A stretch of 8,519 bases of DNA from Anaerolineae bacterium (GCA_019912905.1 JAIOHO010000932.1:1-8519), one strand, 5' to 3'; numbered from the stretch's first letter, positions 1 through 7,374 are shown. Made by a program: numbers and translations. The notes: a model not told the origin generated them from the letters alone.

Positions 1-1571
1 GTTGCAAAGCGGTTGCTGGCGAGCAGGTCGCGCTGCGGCTCCCAGGTGCTGCTGTTCTGCTGGAGGGTGATTTCGGGCCGGGCGTCGCGCAGACTCCAGT
101 TCAGCGCTGCGGCGGCGGGCGCTTCAGGGTCGAACAGCGCCATGCCCTCGCCCTCGATGGGCAACCGCCCCTGCTGGGTCAGCGGTCCGCGTTTGAGGCG
201 CGGGCGGTAGCGGCCTGTCGCCGGAACCACCACGTCGATCAATTCCGGGGCCAGCGTGCGCCCGTGATCCGCCAGCACGACGTTTCCGCAGGCCACACTG
301 ACATCGGTCAGCGTCTCGTTCTCGGCGGTCGTGGCTGAGATGCACAGCGGGAAGGCCAGCGCATCGACCTCATCCCAGGCCACCTCCAGCAGCGGGATCG
401 GCGGGTTCGCCAGCGAATCGTTGACCGGCGTCACCGCCGTCAGGCGCACCACCTGCCGATGGGCGGGGTTGGCGTCATTGGCGAGGCCGGTCGTCGGGCT
501 GATGACTTCCTCGAAGGCCAGCAGATCGCCCACCTTCAGCGCCAGCGGCGGATTCAGCGGCAGGCCGCTGTCCAGGTCATAATTCAGCAGGGTCGCGCGG
601 GTCGCGCCTTTCGGCAGGCAGCAGTCGCTGTCATCCCAGGTATACAGCCGGATGATGTTGTGACTGCGCAGCAGCGAAAGCGCGTGCATCGTCTCGAAGA
701 TTTCGACCCGTTCGGTGCTGATGACCGTCGTCAGCTGAGTCGGATCGACCGTCGTGCTGCCACTGGTGCCGCGCGTCAGCAGGGTCGTCTTTTCCGGCAG
801 GACCACACTGCCATCGCCGTCGAAGTAGAAGCAGACAAAGGCGCGCGCGTTGCAGCCATCGTGCATGCGGTAATCGAGCAGGCGCGCATGTCGGCGCACC
901 GAGCCACGCCGGTGAGCCGTGTTCAGGTAGGCTTCGTTAGCGGCGGCATCCTGATAATAACTGAGCTGGTCGCCGGTGTAGGCCATCAACTCGACCAGCG
1001 TCGTCATCACATCGGCGGGATTATCATCCGCCCAGTCAGGCATGATGACGCTCAGGCGGTCGATCAGCAGGCGGCGGAAGCTGGCGTAATCCTTCGCCAG
1101 GTAATTGATCTCCGGCTCCGGCAGTACTACCGGTGGGCATTCTTCGTCCGGCCCGCAGTCGAAATCGCTGGGGCAGTCCACCTTGAACGTGAAGTCGATT
1201 TCAGCCAGTTGGAGGTCGAAGCCGGACGGCGGCTCGGTGTTGATTGGCGAGCGCACCAATCGCAGCCGGTAGCGCGAAAAATCGCCGGGCTGATCGACCG
1301 TGACTTCCAGCCGGTTCTCGCTGGTGCTGACCGCGACGACCTTGACTGTCGGGATGCGCACGCCGCCATCGATCAGCACATTGCTGCGCGTCAGGGCGGG
1401 CGCAGGCGCAGGTGGCACCGCATCGGTTTCGCCGGGCAGGTTGTGGATGAAATAGAGTGTCAGGACCGTCTGATCGGCAGACACCTCCAGGTAGTCCAGC
1501 CCGTTCAGCTGGTCCGATGCGAGGACCTTCTGCCGCCGCCCCTTTGTCCCACAGCGATACTGAGTAGCCAT
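1..1571 (-). CDS. Baseplate J / gp6-like eCIS baseplate wedge protein (Afp11 type), 3' end cut by window
   Basis: Translating the minus strand from the ATG at 1571 gives 523 uninterrupted codons that run off the window edge, so the C-terminus is missing. Residues about 155-245 carry the block typical of the 'putative baseplate assembly protein' family related to phage baseplate J and Afp11: INYLAKDYASF, then DNPADVMTTLVELMAYTGD, LSYYQDAAANEAYLNTA, RRGSVRRHARLLDYRMHDGC and NARAF. In the family this protein forms the wedge ring around the hub and links the spike complex to the sheath trigger. A three-cysteine stretch lies just before the block (C133, C139, C145), with another at C7. The start is supported by GGAG at 1579-1582, 7 nt upstream inside the gp25-like gene, and by a TAAATG junction with no gap. 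Family assignment is firm; the wedge role is by homology. Confidence 0.93.
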   Translation of the reverse strand, partial: MATQYRCGTKGRRQKVLASDQLNGLDYLEVSADQTVLTLYFIHNLPGETDAVPPAPAPALTRSNVLIDGGVRIPTVKVVAVSTSENRLEVTVDQPGDFSRYRLRLVRSPINTEPPSGFDLQLAEIDFTFKVDCPSDFDCGPDEECPPVVLPEPEINYLAKDYASFRRLLIDRLSVIMPDWADDNPADVMTTLVELMAYTGDQLSYYQDAAANEAYLNTAHRRGSVRRHARLLDYRMHDGCNARAFVCFYFDGDGSVVLPEKTTLLTRGTSGSTTVDPTQLTTVISTERVEIFETMHALSLLRSHNIIRLYTWDDSDCCLPKGATRATLLNYDLDSGLPLNPPLALKVGDLLAFEEVISPTTGLANDANPAHRQVVRLTAVTPVNDSLANPPIPLLEVAWDEVDALAFPLCISATTAENETLTDVSVACGNVVLADHGRTLAPELIDVVVPATGRYRPRLKRGPLTQQGRLPIEGEGMALFDPEAPAAAALNWSLRDARPEITLQQNSSTWEPQRDLLASNRFA

Positions 1572-1928
1572 TTAGACACTCCGCTCGAACTGCGCCACCT
1601 GACGCTGTTGGGTGCGCCGCACCACGTATTGAATCTGAACTTCCAGCGTCGAGTCGACGTGATGGACATTGACCGCCTCGACCATAATCAGGTCGCCTAA
1701 CCACTGCTGAAGTGCCCCCTGTACGGTCATCTGCGTGGTGGTGGCAATCGCGTCGCTGTTCGGCTCGAACATCAGCTGGAGCAGCCCGCTGCCGAAGGTC
1801 GGGCGGTTCACTCGTTCGCCGGGCGACGTGAACAGCACCTGCTCGATCAGATCATGGATATGATCGTCGGTGTCCGTCTCGGCGGTCCGGCCTCGGCCAT
1901 CAAAATGAAAGGGATAATCGACGTGCAT
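1572..1928 (-). CDS. gp25/GPW-like baseplate wedge protein (Afp9 type), 118 aa
   Basis: The reading frame is open further upstream, but the real start is the ATG at 1928 (MHVDYPFHFDGRG). The ATG overlaps the PAAR gene's TGA by one base (TGATG), and the upstream extension only shadows the PAAR and spike genes. The protein has the length and signature of the gp25/GPW lysozyme-like baseplate family: DHIHDLIEQVLFTSPGERVN at residues 22-41, followed by RPTFGSGLLQLMFEPNS at 42-58. Family members sit in the baseplate wedge and nucleate sheath assembly; despite the Pfam name they are not active lysozymes. A C-terminal beta segment (STLEVQIQYVVRR) matches the expected fold. The stop codon directly abuts the start of the baseplate J gene, as expected for wedge partners made together. 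Confidence 0.93.
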   Translation of the reverse strand: MHVDYPFHFDGRGRTAETDTDDHIHDLIEQVLFTSPGERVNRPTFGSGLLQLMFEPNSDAIATTTQMTVQGALQQWLGDLIMVEAVNVHHVDSTLEVQIQYVVRRTQQRQVAQFERSV

Positions 1929-2248
1929 CAGGTTGCCTTTACCCTGACCTGCGTGACGAGAATATTCAAACCGGTTCCGGTCGGCGTGCAGATCGCCTGA
2001 CTGTCCTGGAGCAGCACCGGCACGCCGCCCACCTTCACCCGGGTCGCCGCCACGATCCACTGTGCGGTGACGCACGGACCGTTGCCGCTGGGCGGTACGA
2101 AGGGGCAGCCCGCCACCGTATAGGGCGCGGACTGGGTGACGACCATCTGACCGCCCACCTTCACGCGCGGATTCGGAGCCGTCGGTTGCGCCTGTCCCCC
2201 GTGCATACACATCACCGTCGCCCCCATGTGCAGAATATATCCAGGCAT
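1928..2248 (-). CDS. PAAR-like spike-tip protein (Afp10 type), 106 aa
   Basis: This small glycine- and valine-rich protein sits between the spike and gp25-like genes, the usual place for the PAAR tip in eCIS operons. PAAR proteins form a metal-stabilised cone that sharpens the spike and may carry effectors. Visible support: MCMHGG at residues 13-18, and two copies of RVKVGG at 28-33 and 70-75, each followed by a short beta-rich segment ending in cysteine (C48, C87). This fits the internally repeated PAAR fold. C14, H16, C48, C59 and C87 are candidate metal ligands; which bind cannot be told by eye. There is no C-terminal toxin extension. The start is the ATG two bases after the spike gene's TAA (TAACGATG). 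It could equally be called a DUF4280-like PAAR relative. Confidence 0.85.
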   Translation of the reverse strand: MPGYILHMGATVMCMHGGQAQPTAPNPRVKVGGQMVVTQSAPYTVAGCPFVPPSGNGPCVTAQWIVAATRVKVGGVPVLLQDSQAICTPTGTGLNILVTQVRVKAT

Positions 2249-2250
2249 CG

Positions 2251-2751
2251 TTACACCACATCCAGTGCGCCGTTGTTGACGGACACCTGAGGCCCTTTGA
2301 GCGTGATCGTCCCGCCCATGCCGTTGTCGATCTCGATGCCCATGCTGGACATCGTAATCTTCTGCCCGGATGAAGTTTGCAGGGTGATGCCACCCACGCC
2401 CGGCGTATCATCGAGAATGACCGTCTGGCCGCCGGACGTCTTGATCAGGAATTTCTGATACGGTGGCGTGAGCGTTTCCGACGGCACATCCGCCGCCGAT
2501 CCCCACCAGCCGCCGCACCAGATAGGCCGTTCCAGACTGCCCTGCTCGAACTCGATCCACACGCCCGCGCCAACCGGCGGCAGCGCAAACAGACCGCAGC
2601 CGCTGCCCGTAAACGGCATGCAGGGCATCGCCCAGCCGCTCTCCTCACTGCCCATCGGCCCAGTCACGGTAGCCCGGATGCGCCCGGTCATGAGCGGGTC
2701 CTGGTTGTCGGTAACGATGCCGCGATATTTGCCATAATAAGGTTCGGTCAT
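2251..2751 (-). CDS. gp5/gpV-like spike protein with OB fold and beta-helix, 166 aa
   Basis: This is the C-terminal half of a VgrG-like spike encoded as its own gene. Residues about 6-85 look like the OB-fold of phage baseplate assembly protein V/gp5: YYGKYRGIVTDNQDPLMTGR, then WAMPCMPFTG, LFALPPVGAGVWIEFEQG and RPIWCGGWW. Residues about 100-166 are short repetitive beta strands rich in G, T, S and I/V, as expected for the trimeric beta-helix needle. No lysozyme domain is present, unlike T4 gp5. It should trimerise beneath the hub and be capped by the PAAR protein encoded next. Its ATG overlaps the hub gene's stop in an ATGA junction, suggesting coupled translation of the two halves. In Afp and PVC these halves are fused as Afp8/Pvc8. 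Confidence 0.9.
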   Translation of the reverse strand: MTEPYYGKYRGIVTDNQDPLMTGRIRATVTGPMGSEESGWAMPCMPFTGSGCGLFALPPVGAGVWIEFEQGSLERPIWCGGWWGSAADVPSETLTPPYQKFLIKTSGGQTVILDDTPGVGGITLQTSSGQKITMSSMGIEIDNGMGGTITLKGPQVSVNNGALDVV

Positions 2752-3866
2752 GTGCGCACCACTGGCAGTAATGAACCAGTGCCCTCCCTGCTCAATGAAA
2801 ATTTCTGCGAATAATCGCCGCGTTCGATGGTATGAGTCACGCGGCGCACATAATAGAGTCCGTCATACGAAAACCCGACTCCGCGCACGCCGACCAGCTT
2901 GCGCGCACGCAGCACCGCGCCATAACGCACCGTATCGACTTCGCCCTGCCCGCTGACCGCTTCGGGCGAACGTGTGACCGAAGCAACCGCCGTCGTCGCG
3001 GCCTGTGTGGGTGACTGATTGGCCGCCTCGCGCAGAATCGTGGTGCGCCGCGCCGGGGCCGGAAACAGCGCCAGCGGCGGAACGCGCAGCGACGGCAGCG
3101 ATGGGATCGGAATCGTCATCCCGGTAATCGGCTCCAGAAAACTGCCCGTCGTCCCTACCGGTGCGAGGCTGTCATACGAGAAGTCGAGCGACCTCAGGTT
3201 GTTGTGCGCGCCCATATTCATCGTCAGTGCGGGCTGCGGAATCCCCAGCCGATTTTCTGGCCCAAAATAAGCGGTGCTTACCCCCGGTGCCAGCGGCTCG
3301 GTATAAAAGACATAGCCGTTGCGCTGGGCTAACTGCTGGATATAGCGCAAATCCGTGGACGACTGGCGCGGGATGCGCTCCAGCATAATCGGGATGTCGG
3401 CAGTAGGCATCGCCATCGGGATCAAACCGTAGCGCGCATACTCCGCCAGGATGGTGGTCACGATCAGGAAGTCCGGCATGTTCTCGAACTTGGCATCCTT
3501 CTCCTCCAGGTCGAGCAGTTTGCTGGTGTCCTTGCCGGTCACCGTCAGCGTCGACGCGCCGGGATCATTGCTCGGCGTCACCTGATGATGGGTGATGACT
3601 CCGTCAATCAGCACTTCGGGGATCGCCCCCAGCAGGACACCGATCACCACCCGGTTGAAGGGGTCCACGATACCGTTCAGAAGCAGGCTGTAATCCACCC
3701 CCACTTCTTTGCTGAGCGCGAAGGTAATCTGGAAGCCGTCGCCCTGGTCGGCGTCATTGGTGACTTCCACGCGCTGCAACGCCTGAGTGAGATTGGCAGG
3801 CGCGGGCAGCGGAATCGTCTTCCCCACCATCAGAAACATGCGAATGCCCAGCACACCGGTCAGCAT
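2748..3866 (-). CDS. gp27/phage late control D-like spike hub (N-terminal half of Afp8/VgrG), 372 aa
   Basis: The protein matches the hub part of VgrG/Afp8, which makes the trimeric ring between inner tube and spike. Recognisable blocks are VEVTNDADQGDGFQITF (residues 33-49), the VTGKDTSKLLDLEEK strand (109-123), a helix STDLRYIQQLAQRNGYVFYT (170-189), and the closing GLYYVRRVTHTIERGDYSQKF (336-356). A Pro- and Ala-rich linker at about 245-295 separates the two main parts. The gene ends in an ATGA overlap with the spike gene, so hub and spike are a split VgrG. The gap to the LysM gene upstream is 18 nt. The ribosome binding site is weak, and M10 (MFLMVGK) is a possible alternative start. Function is by homology; family confidence is high. 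Confidence 0.9.
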   Translation of the reverse strand: MLTGVLGIRMFLMVGKTIPLPAPANLTQALQRVEVTNDADQGDGFQITFALSKEVGVDYSLLLNGIVDPFNRVVIGVLLGAIPEVLIDGVITHHQVTPSNDPGASTLTVTGKDTSKLLDLEEKDAKFENMPDFLIVTTILAEYARYGLIPMAMPTADIPIMLERIPRQSSTDLRYIQQLAQRNGYVFYTEPLAPGVSTAYFGPENRLGIPQPALTMNMGAHNNLRSLDFSYDSLAPVGTTGSFLEPITGMTIPIPSLPSLRVPPLALFPAPARRTTILREAANQSPTQAATTAVASVTRSPEAVSGQGEVDTVRYGAVLRARKLVGVRGVGFSYDGLYYVRRVTHTIERGDYSQKFSLSREGTGSLLPVVRT

Positions 3867-3884
3867 GAGGATGGCTCGTTCACC

Positions 3885-4187
3885 CTAGACCTTGGGCAGC
3901 GCGATGCGGATGATCTGGCCCGGCTGCGCGGTCAGTTCACCCGGCTGCAAAACCAGATTGGCATCACACACACGCCAGAACTGGAGTGGATCGCCCAGGT
4001 AATAAGCGGTGATATTGTCCAGCCGTTCACCTTCGCGCACGGTATGCTCGACCAGGGTCGTCGTGCCCTGCGTTGAAGGAATAAAACGACGACGCTTATA
4101 CGAAATCACGCGTGTCTCACCGTGCTCATCGACCACATCGAGAGTCGCGGTTTCGAGGTTGGTATAGCGACTGCCCGGTTCAAACAT
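3885..4187 (-). CDS. LysM-domain baseplate protein (C-terminal part of Afp7 type), 100 aa
   Basis: I chose the ATG at 4187 (MFEPGSRYTN) over an open extension upstream because GAGGA lies 6 nt before it and the extension would overlap the preceding gene. Residues about 46-97 form a LysM-like domain: VEHTVREGERLDNITAYYLG, then a DPLQFWRVCDAN segment and PGQIIRIALP. The N-terminal 40 residues hold a short beta-rich segment and a basic KRRR (31-34). In contractile injection systems a LysM domain in Afp7/gp53-like proteins acts as a structural adapter in the baseplate, not necessarily as a peptidoglycan binder. Here it is a free-standing gene between the tube-like gene and the hub. The domain call is firm; its exact position in the particle is inferred from gene order. 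Confidence 0.88.
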   Translation of the reverse strand: MFEPGSRYTNLETATLDVVDEHGETRVISYKRRRFIPSTQGTTTLVEHTVREGERLDNITAYYLGDPLQFWRVCDANLVLQPGELTAQPGQIIRIALPKV

Positions 4188-4193
4188 GAGAGG

Positions 4194-4198
4194 TCCTC
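4194..4198 (-). promoter_or_regulatory. Ribosome binding site deciding the LysM gene start
   Basis: On the minus strand GAGGA lies 6 nt before the ATG at 4187. It favours this start over the longer open frame that begins at 4268 and would overlap the upstream tube-like gene. Confidence 0.65.
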
Positions 4199-4233
4199 GC
4201 TCGTCTATTGAGTTCGTACATCGGTCCCCATCC

Positions 4234-4869
4234 CTAGAAGCTGATATTCGCCGCGATATTGCCCACACTGCCGATGGTCGCCATCACCTCTTTGGCGATC
4301 TGGTTTACCAGGGACAGCGCCCCGCCGACACTGGTGATGCCCAGGTCGTGATAATTCAACACACGCATCTGCAAACTGATCTTGGCCCGGATCGGATTGA
4401 GCAGCGTGTCGTAGGCTTCCTCGGTGATGCTCAGTTCGGTGATGCGGACTGGCAAAATTCGATTCACGCCCCAGATGAACAGGGTCAGCGGCGCTTCAGG
4501 CGGAATCACCTCGATCACCCCCGCGGTCGCCAGCACTTCATTGGCAATCACCAGGGCGGATTTGGGGTACAGCAGCATTTCCAGCGACGACAGCGCCGGG
4601 TAGATACCCATAGCCGTCACCAGCGGATCGCTGCTCTCAAGCTGATCGGTCGCGTCAATCTCGATCTCGACGTCGATCTTCTCCGTCGGCGGGCCTTTCA
4701 GCCGCAGCGCCTCCCCCCGGTCCGGTTCACCGCTGGTGCTGGCGGTCACCGTGCGTCGCAGCGTATCCGGGTTGTACTGGAAGATGATGACGCTGGCGAG
4801 GGGGTTGAATGGGTCGATGCCGATGATGGCCCCCTTGATGATCTTTGGTGAACGTGGAAAACTCGTCAT
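4234..4869 (-). CDS. CIS tube/Afp7-like protein (tube-to-hub adapter), 211 aa
   Basis: The protein resembles the N-terminal domain of the contractile injection system tube family (Afp7 type). It has an early FQYNPDTLRRTV motif (residues 30-41), a strand-rich KIDVEIEIDATDQLES segment (64-79), and a beta hairpin with LFIWGVNRILPVRITELSI (130-148) followed by EEAYDTLLNPIRAKISLQMR. The fold is related to Hcp and tail-tube proteins. In Afp7-type proteins this domain sits at the baseplate end of the inner tube and a LysM follows in the same chain; here the chain ends in a hydrophobic tail (about 183-211) and LysM is a separate gene 46 nt downstream. CAGGA at 4880-4884, 10 nt before the ATG, is a fair ribosome binding site. 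It could be the first tube ring or an adapter; the family call is firmer than the exact role. Confidence 0.85.
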   Translation of the reverse strand: MTSFPRSPKIIKGAIIGIDPFNPLASVIIFQYNPDTLRRTVTASTSGEPDRGEALRLKGPPTEKIDVEIEIDATDQLESSDPLVTAMGIYPALSSLEMLLYPKSALVIANEVLATAGVIEVIPPEAPLTLFIWGVNRILPVRITELSITEEAYDTLLNPIRAKISLQMRVLNYHDLGITSVGGALSLVNQIAKEVMATIGSVGNIAANISF

Positions 4870-4927
4870 CTGAATGTAATCCTGACGTTAAATCGGTTAA
4901 GTGGTTCCGTTTCGCTCCATCGCATCG

Positions 4928-5980
4928 TTACCAGGCCCCCGGCGTCCCATGACAGGAGCCAAAATAGCGGATGGCCTCACCGACCGTCGAGCATGGCAGC
5001 GGCACCGTCGTCACGCCCACCCAGGCCGGATAGGGCGCGGGACCCGATGGACAGCAGCACGAGCTGTAGGCAATTACGTGATCCGCATAAATCAATGGGG
5101 TCAGCGTGGCCTGCACGAACGTCTGATAAGCCGTCGGGTTAATAATCTCCATTACCTTCGCGGCAGTGGCAGCGGCGACTATCGCGGTCGGAGTCGCCGC
5201 CAGCCGGTCCTGAAGCGTCTTGCGCACGCAGTTGGCAGTCGTGGTATTCGGAGTCTGCTGGCAGGCACAGGTCGCATTGTTGACATAGGCCAGCGGCAGC
5301 CAAAAACTATTCGACGCGTAAGCCGAACAGGTCGAATTGGAGATTCCCGAACCCGGCGTGCAGTTCGGGCCGCTGTCGTCCTCCTGGCGCATCATCCGAA
5401 CCGGCCAGGTGCGAATCGTGCCCGGATGCTCCGACCCAATCGACTCCGCGACTCGCTCCGCCTCGTGTTCCGCCGGGTCGTGCGGGTCACTCACCTCCAG
5501 CGACGCCGCTTGCGGAATATCCGAGGCGGCATCCTGCTGGACCACGTGAGTCAGCTCGTGCGCCAGCAGCTTCTGGCCGTCCTGGGTCTCCGGCGCATAC
5601 TGCCCCGCTCCGAACACGATATGCTGCCCCACCGTGTAGGCGCGCGCATGCACGGCACGGGCAGACTCGGCGGCTTTCGTCCCGGTATGAATGCGCACGC
5701 GGCTGAAGTCATGACCGAAACGCGGCTCCATGAACGCGCGAGTGTCGTGATCCAGCGGCTGGCCGGAGGTATGCAGCATGTCATTCACGAGGGGTCGGGA
5801 ACCGGAAATTGCCTCGGATTTCGCCGCGCGTTGCAAACGGCGCTGGCGACATTCGGCGCACTCGCCATCGACGCCCGGCGTCCCTCCACAGGCGCATTTT
5901 CGCTGAAGGAGAGGGGCGCGCTGAACCGCTGCCGCCTGGCGCGGGGTGTCGGAGCGGGTGGTCAGCTTTGCCTGAATCAT
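4928..5980 (-). CDS. DUF4157 (eCIS core domain) protein with cysteine-rich C-terminal domain, 350 aa
   Basis: The start is the ATG at 5980 (MIQAKLTTRS), with a strong AAGGAGGGG upstream; the open extension to 6067 overlaps the previous gene. Order of parts: basic N-terminal tail; four-cysteine knuckle C29-C31-C41-C44 (RKCACGGTPG...GECAEC); a segment with RAFMEPRFGHDFSRVRIHTG (81-100); the HELTHVVQQ metalloprotease-like motif (141-149); and a glutamate patch EHEAE (171-175) about 30 residues later, a plausible third metal ligand. After about residue 200 comes an unrelated domain with ten cysteines (including CAC at 238-240 and CCC at 308-310), a predicted helix around 255-300 and the ending GSCHGTPGAW. 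DUF4157 proteins are known eCIS companions and often carry C-terminal toxin domains. I do not recognise this C-terminal domain. There is no signal peptide. Effector status is inferred. Confidence 0.88.
   Translation of the reverse strand: MIQAKLTTRSDTPRQAAAVQRAPLLQRKCACGGTPGVDGECAECRQRRLQRAAKSEAISGSRPLVNDMLHTSGQPLDHDTRAFMEPRFGHDFSRVRIHTGTKAAESARAVHARAYTVGQHIVFGAGQYAPETQDGQKLLAHELTHVVQQDAASDIPQAASLEVSDPHDPAEHEAERVAESIGSEHPGTIRTWPVRMMRQEDDSGPNCTPGSGISNSTCSAYASNSFWLPLAYVNNATCACQQTPNTTTANCVRKTLQDRLAATPTAIVAAATAAKVMEIINPTAYQTFVQATLTPLIYADHVIAYSSCCCPSGPAPYPAWVGVTTVPLPCSTVGEAIRYFGSCHGTPGAW
5708..5823. repeat. Paralogous DNA repeat, copy in the 350-aa DUF4157 gene
   Basis: Aligned by eye with 7081-7196, these 116 bases match without gaps and with about 14 differences. 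They encode the segment from about KSEAISGSRP to RFGHDF. This points to duplication of the DUF4157 coding region within the operon. The two downstream C-terminal domains show no such similarity. Confidence 0.75.
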
Positions 5981-5990
5981 CGTATCTTTA

Positions 5991-5999
5991 CCCCTCCTT
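5991..5999 (-). promoter_or_regulatory. Strong ribosome binding site of the third DUF4157 gene
   Basis: The minus strand reads AAGGAGGGG here, 10 nt before the ATG at 5980. It is among the strongest Shine-Dalgarno matches in the window. It decides the start of the 350-aa protein against the 29-codon-longer frame. Confidence 0.7.
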
Positions 6000-6033
6000 C
6001 CTGTCCGGGTCTCGACGTGCACAGGTGACCGGC

Positions 6034-7374
6034 TTAATAGGTCAGATCCATCGACGATGTACTGCAATCCGCATTCGCCTGTCTGTTAGACGGCGGCTTC
6101 AGATTCGAACCTGATGGGGTCGAATGAAATTGTTGAGCCAACATGATGGCGGTGTTAAAAAAATCATCTGCAACCTGAATGGGCGTGCCGCCGACTGCTG
6201 CGAAAAGATTGGCCTGGCACGCAGCCATGTCAGCCCCCGCAAATCGCTGACCGCTGTTCTTCAGCCGCGTCATCTCGCGATCCCAGATCACAATCGTCTG
6301 AAAGGCCAGCTGATGATCGCGGGCATGTTGATCCTCATGCTCACGATTGGCTGCCGCCACATCGGTCTCCGAAGGAATACCGTTGACGGTAAACTGGCTC
6401 CAACCCGACCCGGCACACTGCGGCTGACGCACCAGCGTCCGAGCCGTGGTGCGCTGTACCGGTGTGGTCCAGGGACCGGGACTCAAGACGGTTTCATCGA
6501 AGCTGCCAATGTTATCCTGCACGTTGAACACCCAGGCCTCCATGCCGCCGCCTGCAACCTGGGCATAGCTGAGCGCCGGTTTCTTGAGCGCCGCACGTGC
6601 ATCGGCGCTGGTATTCAAGATCGTGGTATTAAGGACCGGGGTGGTCGATCCAGCCTCCGCCCCTTTAATAATCTGGATGGCGGCATTATTGGTTTCATGC
6701 ACCGATCCAGCCACCCAATTGGCGACTCGCTGGATCATCGCGCGCTGCACGGGGCGAATGGGCCGGGAGAACGCACCCATCCTGGCTGCGTCTGCGGGTT
6801 CACCCTGCGCGATGCTTCGCGCGACATGCTCGGCTTCCTGTTCGTAGGGATCGTCGGGTTGGCTCACGTAAAAGTCCGCCGATGGAACCAGCTCTGAGGC
6901 GTCGCGCTGCTGAACCACATGGGTCAATTCGTGCGCCAGCAGCCTTCGGCCCGCTGCCGTGCCTGGGGAATACTGCCCGGCACCAAACACCACATGCGGC
7001 CCCATCGTGTAGGCGCGCGCCTGCACCGCACGGGCAGACTCGGCGGCCTTCCCGTCGCTGTGGATGCGCACCCGGCTGAAGTCATGGCCGAAACGCGGTT
7101 CCATGAACGCGCGAGTGTCACCATCCAGCGGCTGGCCGGAAGTACGCAGCACATCATTCACGAGAGGTTGGGAAACGGAAATCGTCTCGGATTTCGTCAC
7201 CTGTCGCAGACGACGCCTGCGGCATTCGGCACATTCACCAGCGAGTCCCGGCGTCCCCCCACAGGCGCATTTCCGCTGGATGAATCCGCGCGGCAAGGGC
7301 GCAGCACCTGCGCTGGGAGTTTGATGCAGAGTTTGTCCGATACGCTCCATGATACCGCCCTTGACCATCCCCAT
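6034..7374 (-). CDS. DUF4157 (eCIS core domain) protein with second HExxH domain, candidate metallopeptidase effector, 446 aa
   Basis: Same N-terminal plan as its neighbours: knuckle cysteines C36, C38, C48 and C51, then RAFMEPRFGHDFSRVRIH, HELTHVVQQ at 148-156, and an EQEAE patch at 178-182. The DUF4157 part is close kin of the 350-aa protein's. From about residue 217 a different domain follows. It contains REHEDQHARDHQLAF (344-358), a second HExxH (H346, E347, H350) with another histidine at 354. This resembles Zn-protease motifs in which HExxH is followed by a helix, so a peptidase payload is plausible but unproven. The gene overlaps the 55-aa membrane gene by one base (TGATG). ATG at 7350 (MERIGQTLHQ) has a better ribosome site (AAGGGCGG) and gives an N-terminus like its paralogues, so the true product may be 438 aa. 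Confidence 0.88.
   Translation of the reverse strand: MGMVKGGIMERIGQTLHQTPSAGAAPLPRGFIQRKCACGGTPGLAGECAECRRRRLRQVTKSETISVSQPLVNDVLRTSGQPLDGDTRAFMEPRFGHDFSRVRIHSDGKAAESARAVQARAYTMGPHVVFGAGQYSPGTAAGRRLLAHELTHVVQQRDASELVPSADFYVSQPDDPYEQEAEHVARSIAQGEPADAARMGAFSRPIRPVQRAMIQRVANWVAGSVHETNNAAIQIIKGAEAGSTTPVLNTTILNTSADARAALKKPALSYAQVAGGGMEAWVFNVQDNIGSFDETVLSPGPWTTPVQRTTARTLVRQPQCAGSGWSQFTVNGIPSETDVAAANREHEDQHARDHQLAFQTIVIWDREMTRLKNSGQRFAGADMAACQANLFAAVGGTPIQVADDFFNTAIMLAQQFHSTPSGSNLKPPSNRQANADCSTSSMDLTY
7081..7196. repeat. Paralogous DNA repeat, copy in the 446-aa DUF4157 gene
   Basis: This is the partner of 5708-5823, gap-free with about 88% identity by eye. The same region of the 309-aa gene is clearly more divergent, so the 446- and 350-aa genes are the younger pair. 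Confidence 0.75.

Noticed and set aside
459..1700. 413-codon plus-strand ORF
   Set aside because: It lies antisense to the baseplate J and gp25-like genes, both of which have clear family motifs. Its translation is rich in R, Q, H and A without domains, the usual mirror of GC-rich coding DNA.
1929..2411. Upstream extension of the gp25-like frame
   Set aside because: It overlaps the PAAR and spike genes in another frame and has no family similarity. The ATG at 1928 gives a normal-length gp25-like protein.
4186..4851. 221-codon plus-strand ORF
   Set aside because: Antisense to the Afp7-like tube gene; composition is typical of a shadow frame.
4866..4925. Minus-strand 19-codon ORF (MRWSETEPLNRFNVRITFR) ending in an ATGA overlap with the tube-like gene
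   Set aside because: Possible leader peptide, but it is too short to separate from chance, has no good ribosome site of its own, and the 58-nt gap offers no other support.
4901..6028. 375-codon plus-strand ORF
   Set aside because: Antisense to the 350-aa DUF4157 gene; arginine-rich, with no recognisable motif.
6124..6897. 257-codon plus-strand ORF with a hydrophobic stretch
   Set aside because: Antisense to the C-terminal domain of the 446-aa DUF4157 gene, which is in the operon direction and has a coherent domain order.
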